Shown here in pieces: positions 22,515 to 30,837 of a stretch of DNA of 30,837 bases (position 1 is the stretch's first letter; each line of letters opens with the position of its first letter). The notes below the pieces were generated by a model. The model searched no databases. It was not told the origin of the DNA and was given only the letters and a program-made list of their open reading frames with translations. The DNA is from an uncultured bacterium (lineage in GTDB: Bacteria; Planctomycetota; Phycisphaerae; Phycisphaerales; UBA1924), in contig CALKYH010000131.1 in the NCBI GenBank assembly GCA_938003595.1, forward strand, positions 1-30,837, written 5' to 3'. The translations under genes and the position numbers were made by a program.

Positions 22515-23234
22515 TCAACCCTCCCACGAGGCGGGCCACGGGAACCCGGCGCCGCTCTCGCGGAGCCGCTCGACGAGCCGCGCGTGCGCGAAGAAGGCGT
22601 CCACCGACGCCAGCTCCTGGTGCCCCTCGCGGTAGAAGTCGCCCAGGTGCACGAGCACGAAGCCCAACGGGCGCAGCCCCTCCATCAGCTCGGTCAGCAG
22701 CGGCGTCGTCTTGCCGTAGCCTCGACGCAGCCAGGTCTCCAGGTGCAGCATGTCCGCCTGCATGACCGTCCGCACCCCGCCCTTGATGACCAACGCCTCG
22801 CCGCCCTGCACATCCATCTTGATCAGCTGCGGCTGCGGAAGGCCGAGCGCGGCGACCGCGTCGTCGAGCCGGCGCACCGGCACCCTGATCCGCTCCTCCA
22901 GCGGCGCCCCCGCCGAGAGCAGGCTGCTCCCGACCGCGCTCGGCATCCGCCAGAACTCGGCCTCGCCGTTGCGATCGCCCAGCGCGAACTCGTGCAGCCG
23001 GAAGCCGGGATGCTCGCGCAGGGTCTCGTCCAGCCTCTCGCGGTACTCGGCGTCCACCGTCGCCAGCGGCTCGAACAGCTCGAACCGCGCCTCCGGCAGC
23101 GCTTCCGCGATCACGGAGGACCACGAGCCGTGCGCCGCGCCGATGTCGAACACCACGGTCGGCGCCCACCCGAACTCCAGCATCCTCTCGAAGAAGCGCT
23201 TCTCGCAGCAGGCGAACCCGGCGCTGGTGGTCAT
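22515..23234 (-). CDS. FkbM-family SAM-dependent methyltransferase
   Basis: A 239-residue soluble protein. The SAM-binding loop is VVFDIGAAHGSWS (about 27-39), the second motif ARFELFEPLATV gives the acidic residue that binds the ribose, and the family block LIKMDVQGGEALVIKGG is typical of FkbM enzymes, which methylate hydroxyl groups of sugars or polyketides. Later motifs are MLHLETWLRRGYGKTTPL and GFVLVHLGDFYREG. GGAG stands 7 bases before ATG 23234. It lies downstream of ppc, separated by a 96-base spacer that contains a two-tier hairpin, so it may be only partly co-transcribed with it. The acceptor is unknown; a surface glycan is a reasonable guess in an organism with many secreted proteins. 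Confidence 0.88.
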   Translation of the reverse strand: MTTSAGFACCEKRFFERMLEFGWAPTVVFDIGAAHGSWSSVIAEALPEARFELFEPLATVDAEYRERLDETLREHPGFRLHEFALGDRNGEAEFWRMPSAVGSSLLSAGAPLEERIRVPVRRLDDAVAALGLPQPQLIKMDVQGGEALVIKGGVRTVMQADMLHLETWLRRGYGKTTPLLTELMEGLRPLGFVLVHLGDFYREGHQELASVDAFFAHARLVERLRESGAGFPWPASWEG

Positions 23235-23288
23235 GGCGAGTCTCCAGGAGGCCGCCGGTCAGGCGGAGGAATCCTCACCGATTATCGG

Positions 23289-23330
23289 CGCCGGACCCAT
23301 TCGGCTTGACGAATGGCCCCCGATCCGGCG
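23289..23330 (-). terminator. Two-tier hairpin directly after ppc
   Basis: An inner stem CCATTCG/CGAATGG (23297-23303 and 23310-23316, 6-base loop) sits inside an outer stem CGCCGGA/TCCGGCG (23289-23295 and 23324-23330). The outer arm begins at the base next to the ppc stop codon. No T run follows on the minus strand. It could end or stabilise the mgtE-ppc mRNA. Confidence 0.5.
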
Positions 23331-26063
<2,733 letters not shown>

Positions 26064-26127
26064 GTCTTCACGATGGTTGCCCGGGCCTGCGCCCGCGCGT
26101 CACCGCGGCGTCGCGTTCGGTCGGCTC

Positions 26128-27531
26128 TCAATTCAGGTGCGCCATCATCGCAGAAGCCAGGCTCAGAACAAGCAGGAATCCGCACATGTCCGTGATGGTC
26201 GTCAGAATCGGGCCCGAGGCCAGCGCGGGATCGGTCTTGAGCCCCTTGAGGATCAGCGGCACCGCGCCGCCGATGCAGACCGCGATGAGCGTGTTCGCCG
26301 CCAGCGCCAGCCCCACGACGCCGCTCAGGTACAGATTGCCCTTCCAGAGGTAGGCCACCGCCCCGATCAGGATCCCCAGCGCCACGCCGTTGAGGATCCC
26401 CACGGAGCATTCCTTGAACAGCACATGGAAGACATCCCGCGGCCGCGTCACGCCCAGCGTCAACTCGCGCATGCTCACCGCCACCGCCTGATTCCCGGAA
26501 CAGCCGCTCATGTCGGAGATGATGGGCAGGAACACGGCCAGCGCGATCACCGCCTCGAGCGTGTCCTGATGAAACGCAATCACGCTCGCCGCGGCGATGT
26601 TGAGCAGAATATTCACGCTCAGCCACGCCAGCCGCCGGCCGGAGCGCTTCCGCAGCGGCATGCTCCGCAGCTCCTCGCCGCCGACGATGCCCTGCGACTG
26701 GCGGTACAGGTCGTCCGCCTCCTCCGAGGTCGCGAGCGCCACGTCGCTCTGCTCCACCACCCCGACCAGCGCCCCCGTCTCCGTCACGACGGGCAGCCCG
26801 ATGAAGGGATGGTCGCTGAACACCGATCGCAGCTCCTCGAGTGAGTCACTGTCGAGCACACGCACGGGGTCCGCGATCATCAGGTCGCGCACCGGCGTCT
26901 CCCGCCGCGCCAGCAGCAGCCGGCGGATCGGCAGCACCCCGAGCAGGCGGTCGTGCTCGTCCACGATGTAGCTGTACTGGATGTTGTAGTGGGCGTACTC
27001 CTCGGCGTTGGTCTCGATGTCCGCGAGCACATCCCGCACCGTCGCCGACGCGGGGAACGAGAGGTACTCCGTCAGCATCAGGCCGCCGGCCGTCTCCTCG
27101 CCGTACGCCGCCAGCCGACGCACATCCTCCGCGACATCCACCTCCAGCTCGTTGAGGATCGCCTCGGCGTCCTCCTCATCAAGGGCGTTGATCAGGTCGG
27201 CCCGCTCGTCGCTGTCCAGTTCCTCGATGATGCCCGCCGCGACGGCCGCATCCAGGTCCTCCAGCGCCTCGACCGCCTGCGGCTCGGGGATCTGCTCGAT
27301 GACCTCCGCCGCGTCCTCCGGCGTCAGCATGCCCAGCAGCGTGGCCCGCGCTTCGTCCGAGAGCATCGACAGGGCGTACACGGCGTCCTGCGCCGAGGCC
27401 CCATCCAGCCACTGCACGCACGCCGGCGCGTCGCGCCGCTCGATCGCCGCGATCAGGTCGTCCTCGTGCGAGACCGCATCCTCGTCCCGGTGTGGCGACC
27501 GGTCCTCCACCTCCGGCGTGTGATCCTGCAT
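26128..27531 (-). CDS. mgtE: Magnesium transporter MgtE
   Basis: A 467-residue inner-membrane Mg2+ channel. The cytosolic N domain is built of acidic helical repeats (MLTPEDAAEVIEQIPEPQAVEALEDLD, LINALDEEDAEAILNELEVDVAEDV). A pair of CBS domains follows: the first runs from ETAGGLMLTEYLSFPAS through YNIQYSYIVDEHDRLLGVLPIR, the second from VRDLMIADPVRVLDSDS through IGLPVVTETGALVGVVEQSD. Then come the connecting helix and five membrane helices with PIISDMSGCSGNQAVAVSMREL and the pore motif DPALASGPILTTITDMCGF. The acidic N and CBS domains sense internal Mg2+ and close the pore in known members. It heads a probable two-gene run with ppc (64-base gap). The 5' leader is too short for an M-box riboswitch. 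Confidence 0.96.
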   Translation of the reverse strand: MQDHTPEVEDRSPHRDEDAVSHEDDLIAAIERRDAPACVQWLDGASAQDAVYALSMLSDEARATLLGMLTPEDAAEVIEQIPEPQAVEALEDLDAAVAAGIIEELDSDERADLINALDEEDAEAILNELEVDVAEDVRRLAAYGEETAGGLMLTEYLSFPASATVRDVLADIETNAEEYAHYNIQYSYIVDEHDRLLGVLPIRRLLLARRETPVRDLMIADPVRVLDSDSLEELRSVFSDHPFIGLPVVTETGALVGVVEQSDVALATSEEADDLYRQSQGIVGGEELRSMPLRKRSGRRLAWLSVNILLNIAAASVIAFHQDTLEAVIALAVFLPIISDMSGCSGNQAVAVSMRELTLGVTRPRDVFHVLFKECSVGILNGVALGILIGAVAYLWKGNLYLSGVVGLALAANTLIAVCIGGAVPLILKGLKTDPALASGPILTTITDMCGFLLVLSLASAMMAHLN

Positions 27532-27624
27532 CGCTGGGCCTCCGATCCATCCCGGGTCCTGCGCGTCGGCGTCCCTTCCGCTTCAACAGGAGTGTATCGA
27601 TCGCGGCCTCAGGATCCAAAGCGA

Positions 27625-27655
27625 CGACGCCGCCCGCTGATCGCGGACGGCGTCG
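27625..27655 (-). terminator. Hairpin between the choice-of-anchor I gene and mgtE
   Basis: Arms CGACGCCG (27625-27632) and CGGCGTCG (27648-27655) pair perfectly. After one C/A mismatch CCGC pairs with GCGG, closing a TGATC loop. It lies 35 bases past the stop of the 27691 gene and before mgtE, so it should end the former. Only a weak T stretch (CGCTTTGG) follows on the minus strand. Confidence 0.6.
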
Positions 27656-27690
27656 GAAGTGAAGCTCATGTTATCGTGCGGCTCGCTCGG

Positions 27691-29280
27691 TCAGCGACGA
27701 CGACGCGTCGCTGCGAGGCCGGCCATCCCGATCAGCGCCAGCGCGCTGGGCGCCGGGACAATGCGGAACACCTCGACAGTGCCCGACTCCTCGTAGGACA
27801 CCGCCAGATAATGGCGCCCGTCCATCTCGAAGAAGTCCAGACCCTCGGGCGCCAGGCCGCCGTTGACCTCGAGCGCCGTGTTGAGGTAGTCCACGAAGAC
27901 GGCGCTCTCGGGGTTGGTCACATCGTACATCATGACGCCGCCGACCCGCTCCAGACCGATGAACGCGAAGGTGCGCCCGTTGATGACGCCCAGCTCCATG
28001 CCCTCGGGCTCGGGGCCCTTGTTGTCCGAGCGACCGTCGAAGGTGCCGACGCCGCCCTCGGAGTTGAAGATCGAGGGCATCGTCGCCGCAGTGATCGACT
28101 CGAAGTCCGACCCCGAATCGAACACGACGCCGCCCGTCTCGGCGTTCCAGATCGTGAAGGAGCGCGTCCCGTACATCGTCGGCACATCGATGTCGCCGTC
28201 GCCGTCGGTGTCGCCGTCGATCGCCGAGAGCGTCAGCCGGCCGAGCGCCGCGTCGGCCTTCGCGTCGCCGCCGTACAGGGCGTCCAGGTTCGCGAGCACG
28301 GTCGGGTCGATGTTCGCATCCTTGAAGCGAACCTCCTCGTCGTCGCGCGCGTCGCCCTCGTTCGCCGTCAGGACATAGCGCGTCCCGCCGACCTCGTAGC
28401 TGGCGATCGCGTCGGGCATGAACAGCCCGCGCACCACATCGTCGATGAACGCGCCGCCGTCGCGATCGGAGGCGTCCACCGTCTGGTCGATCCCGCCGAG
28501 GTTGTGGATGGTCGTCCACTGCTGCGAGGCGAAGTCGAACCGCGCCAGCGCGTTGTTCTCCTGCAGCGACACCCACACCCCGTCATTGTCCGCCGCGACA
28601 TACTCCGGCTCCATGTCGGCCGCACGGTTCCCCGCGTTCGCCGGGTTGATCCGCAGGCCGTCGAGCGTCACTCCGGCGCCCAGGTTCGGCGCCCGGAAGT
28701 CGAAGGTCCCGACCTGGCCCTGCGTCAGGCCGCCCACATCCCCGGCGGAGGCGACGCCGCTCAGGTCCAGGATCGACAGCGAGCCGTCGGGATCCACCGT
28801 GTTCGGTTCGCCCTCGTCGGCCACCACCACCCGCATGCCGTCCGGCGTGAACGACACGCTGTCCGGGTTGAAGCCGATCGAGAGCGTCTTGATCACCGCG
28901 TTCGTCGCCGTGTCGAACAGCACGATCGCGCCGACCGAGCCGTCGTTCGGATCCGGGATCACCGACGCCGCGCCGAAGCCGCGCCCCAGCGGGTCGATCG
29001 CCACGCTCGCCACCGAGCTCACCGCCGGGAAGACCCCGCCCAGATCAATGGCGCCCTTGAGCGCCACGCCGCCGCCGGGGCCGACCTTGAAGAACTCCAG
29101 CCCGCCGGCGTTCGTTGTGTACAGCCGGCGGTTCACCTTGTCGAACGAGACGATCTCCGCCACGCCGGACGGCGCCGCCGCGCGCCCCACCCGAACCATC
29201 GAGTACGACCCGGCCAACGCCGGCGACACGCCCATCGACGACAGCGCCAGCGCGCACAGCAAGCGAACATTCGAACGCAT
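27691..29280 (-). CDS. Secreted choice-of-anchor I protein with PEP-CTERM-like tail
   Basis: A 529-residue exported beta-propeller-like protein. A signal peptide (about 1-24, ending SPALA) is followed by a run of blades. Examples are VSFDKVNRRLYTTNAGGLEFF, AIVLFDTATNAVIKTLSIG with FNPDSVSFTPDGMRVVVADEGEPN, MEPEYVAADNDGVWVSLQENN, and YVLTANEGDARDD. The segment TMYGTRSFTIWNAETGGVVFDSG is a hallmark of the choice-of-anchor I group. The C-terminus VPAPSALALIGMAGLAATRRRR has the three parts of a sorting tail: short motif, hydrophobic helix, Arg cluster. Two ATGs stand in tandem; the second (29280) has AAGGAG at the ideal 7-base spacing. Function is unknown; related proteins are sometimes labelled alkaline phosphatase- or phytase-like, which I would not assert here. 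Confidence 0.88.
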   Translation of the reverse strand: MRSNVRLLCALALSSMGVSPALAGSYSMVRVGRAAAPSGVAEIVSFDKVNRRLYTTNAGGLEFFKVGPGGGVALKGAIDLGGVFPAVSSVASVAIDPLGRGFGAASVIPDPNDGSVGAIVLFDTATNAVIKTLSIGFNPDSVSFTPDGMRVVVADEGEPNTVDPDGSLSILDLSGVASAGDVGGLTQGQVGTFDFRAPNLGAGVTLDGLRINPANAGNRAADMEPEYVAADNDGVWVSLQENNALARFDFASQQWTTIHNLGGIDQTVDASDRDGGAFIDDVVRGLFMPDAIASYEVGGTRYVLTANEGDARDDEEVRFKDANIDPTVLANLDALYGGDAKADAALGRLTLSAIDGDTDGDGDIDVPTMYGTRSFTIWNAETGGVVFDSGSDFESITAATMPSIFNSEGGVGTFDGRSDNKGPEPEGMELGVINGRTFAFIGLERVGGVMMYDVTNPESAVFVDYLNTALEVNGGLAPEGLDFFEMDGRHYLAVSYEESGTVEVFRIVPAPSALALIGMAGLAATRRRR

Positions 29281-29283
29281 CAT

Positions 29284-29648
29284 GACTCTCCTTCTCCGGG
29301 GCGGCGCCCCAGCAATGTCCCTGCGGCGCCCAACAGCGGCGCGCCGTGCCGCGCGAGCGTAATCACCGCCGCCGCCCCGGCAGAGTCGGAATCACCGAGC
29401 GCCACGCTAAGAATCCGTGAGATCGCGCGCCGCCCCTCCCGAGCGTCGCCTCAGGATCGAGAGAAAGCCGCTCTGGACGCGCCCGCGGCCGTCCCAGCGG
29501 ACGGCTCGCACCCCCCGATCGCGCCCGCACCCTCGCTCGCGCCATCGACCAATGAAGATCGCCGTCCGGAGTATAGAATGTCCCGAGAAGTGGGGCCCGG
29601 CCGGAGCCGAAGCGCCGCGCCATGCCAACACTCAGGAGAACCAACTCG
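29284..29648. other. 365-base divergent spacer with a long-range inverted repeat
   Basis: No gene is seen between the choice-of-anchor I gene and the sulfatase gene. CCGGGGCGGCG (29296-29306) and CGCCGCCCCGG (29370-29380) form a perfect 11-bp inverted repeat 63 bases apart within the minus-strand leader, with GGCGCC repeats between the arms. Upstream of the sulfatase, TAGAAT (29574-29579) is a possible -10 box without a good -35. Confidence 0.5.
29288..29293 (-). promoter_or_regulatory. Shine-Dalgarno choosing between tandem ATG codons
   Basis: AAGGAG on the minus strand is 4 bases before ATG 29283 and 7 bases before ATG 29280. The spacing favours the second ATG. Confidence 0.65.
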
Positions 29649-30837
29649 ATGAACCCGCTCCGCATGACTCTCGCCGCAGGGCTGGCGATGTTGCTCGCCC
29701 ACGGCGCCGCGATGGCGCAGGAGACCACCGGCAAGCTCGGCTCCCCCGACGCCACCACCACCATCCCGGGCGATCAGCTCCCGCCGCCCGACCCGGCCTT
29801 CGGCGGCGTGATCAATGACGACGCCCTGCAGTCCACCCCGTGGTGGGCGCCGCGCATCGTCCCGCCCGCCAAGGCCCCCAACATCCTGCTCATCATGACC
29901 GACGACTCGGGCTTCGGCGTCCCGAGCACCTTCGGCGGCGTCATCCCGACGCCCACCATGGACCGCGTCGCGGCCAACGGCCTCAAGTACAACGCCATCC
30001 ACTCCACCGCCCTCTGCTCCCCCACCCGCGCCGCGCTCATCACCGGGCGCAACCACCATTCCGCGGGCTTCGGCGTCATCTCGGAGCAGTCCACCGGGTT
30101 CCCCGGCTACAACAGCATCATCGCGAAGGACAAGGCCACCATCGGGCGCATCCTGCTCGACAACGGCTACGCCACCGCCTGGTTCGGTAAGGACCACAAT
30201 GTCCCGGCGTTCGAGGCGAGCCAGGTCGGTCCGTTCGGCAACTGGCCCATCGGCCAGGGCTTCGAGTACTTCTACGGCTTCGTCGGCGGCGACGCCAACC
30301 AGTGGCAGCCCAACCTCTTCCGCAACACCACGCAGATCTACCCCTTCGACGACGAGCCCGGCTTCAACCTCGTCACCGCCATGGCCGACGACGCCATCGA
30401 CTGGCTGACCCGCGTTAACCAGATCAGCCCCGACAAACCCTTCTTCTGCTACTACGTCCCCGGCGCCACCCACGCGCCCCACCACCCGACCCAGGAGTGG
30501 GTGGACAAGATTCACAACATGCACCTCTTCGACGAGGGCTGGAACAAGGTCCGCGAGCGCATCTTCGAGAACCAGAAGCGCCTGGGCGTGATCCCCGCGA
30601 ACACGCAGCTCGAGCCCTGGCCGACCGACGTCATCAAGAACTGGGACGACTGCACGCCGGAGGAGAAGAAGCTCTTCATCAAGCAGGTGGAGGTCTTCGC
30701 CGCCTACTCCGCGTACAACGACCACGAGATCGGCCGCGTCATCGACGCCATCGAGGAGATGGGCAAGCTCGACGACACCATCATCATCTACATCAACGGC
30801 GACAACGGCACCAGCGCCGAGGGCGGCCCGCTCGGCA
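29649..30837 (+). CDS. Secreted arylsulfatase, partial at window end
   Basis: Sulfatase of the alkaline-phosphatase fold, cutting sulfate esters, here exported. About 396 codons are visible and the C-terminus is missing. The signal peptide MNPLRMTLAAGLAMLLAHGAAMA is followed by a Pro-rich linker. The metal-binding start of the fold is PNILLIMTDDSGFG (D85, D86). The sulfatase signature TALCSPTRAALITGRNHH has C123 in C-x-P-x-R, the cysteine turned into formylglycine by a maturase that is not in the window. Later motifs are GYATAWFGKDHN, the substrate-pocket segment YYVPGATHAPHHP and the second metal segment IIIYINGDNGTSAEGG. AGGAG lies 10 bases before ATG 29649. The order of motifs matches long type I arylsulfatases. 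Such enzymes are abundant in marine planctomycetes that degrade sulfated polysaccharides. Confidence 0.95.
   Translation, partial: MNPLRMTLAAGLAMLLAHGAAMAQETTGKLGSPDATTTIPGDQLPPPDPAFGGVINDDALQSTPWWAPRIVPPAKAPNILLIMTDDSGFGVPSTFGGVIPTPTMDRVAANGLKYNAIHSTALCSPTRAALITGRNHHSAGFGVISEQSTGFPGYNSIIAKDKATIGRILLDNGYATAWFGKDHNVPAFEASQVGPFGNWPIGQGFEYFYGFVGGDANQWQPNLFRNTTQIYPFDDEPGFNLVTAMADDAIDWLTRVNQISPDKPFFCYYVPGATHAPHHPTQEWVDKIHNMHLFDEGWNKVRERIFENQKRLGVIPANTQLEPWPTDVIKNWDDCTPEEKKLFIKQVEVFAAYSAYNDHEIGRVIDAIEEMGKLDDTIIIYINGDNGTSAEGGPLG

Noticed and set aside
27532..27600. Magnesium (M-box) riboswitch before mgtE
   Set aside because: The leader between the 27625 hairpin and the start is only about 90 bases and shows none of the conserved M-box core.
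26953..29652. Open plus-strand frame of 899 codons opposite mgtE and the choice-of-anchor I gene
   Set aside because: Arg/His/Val-rich antisense translation that crosses two genes and their spacer; no domain or ribosome site.

Overview
The window is GC-rich (roughly 70%) and looks chromosomal, from a planctomycete of the class Phycisphaerae. This is an inference from three things. Several secreted proteins end in paired dockerin-like calcium motifs of the form GDxNxDxxxNFADLN. One exported protein ends in a short PAPSALALIGMAGLAATRRRR-type anchor. Several exported proteins have layouts I know from planctomycetes: HAF repeats, a cohesin-like domain plus dockerin, and a HYR domain. I see no tRNA, rRNA, CRISPR array, integrase or insertion sequence.

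Left part (1-5.9 kb): a fatty acid desaturase cut by the window edge diverges from a small protein of unknown function whose promoter suggests a leaderless mRNA. Facing it is a minus-strand run made of a seven-heme cytochrome c, a secreted HAF-repeat/dockerin protein and the ABC-F ATPase Uup.

Metal region (6.1-17.4 kb): csoR and copA form a copper-sensing and copper-export operon behind a perfect TATACCCC-ATA-GGGGTATA operator that overlaps the -10 box. A large DUF1338 protein (2-oxoadipate dioxygenase/decarboxylase family) follows. Facing it is a complete czcCBA-type heavy-metal RND efflux operon (outer membrane lipoprotein, His-rich membrane fusion protein, RND pump) preceded by a small exported Cys-containing protein. 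The two export routes divide the work: CopA moves Cu(I) from the cytosol to the periplasm, and the tripartite pump clears metal from the periplasm across the outer membrane. The promoter of the czc run carries one exact half of the CsoR operator, which hints at shared control.

Middle (17.5-22.5 kb): a lone HEPN-domain protein with an R-X4-H motif comes first. A 532-base gene-free stretch that can fold follows, leading into a 973-residue secreted multidomain protein and a smaller secreted cohesin-like/dockerin protein. A strong 13-bp hairpin separates these last two.

Right part (22.5-30.8 kb): the minus strand holds an FkbM methyltransferase, PEP carboxylase (ppc) and a magnesium transporter (mgtE). 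mgtE and ppc are probably co-transcribed. A secreted choice-of-anchor I protein with a short C-terminal sorting tail follows. Diverging from it is a secreted sulfatase cut by the window end, which fits a life on sulfated polysaccharides.

Start sites were chosen mainly from Shine-Dalgarno spacing, signal peptides and avoidance of overlap. Functions come from recognised motifs read by eye; no database search was run.
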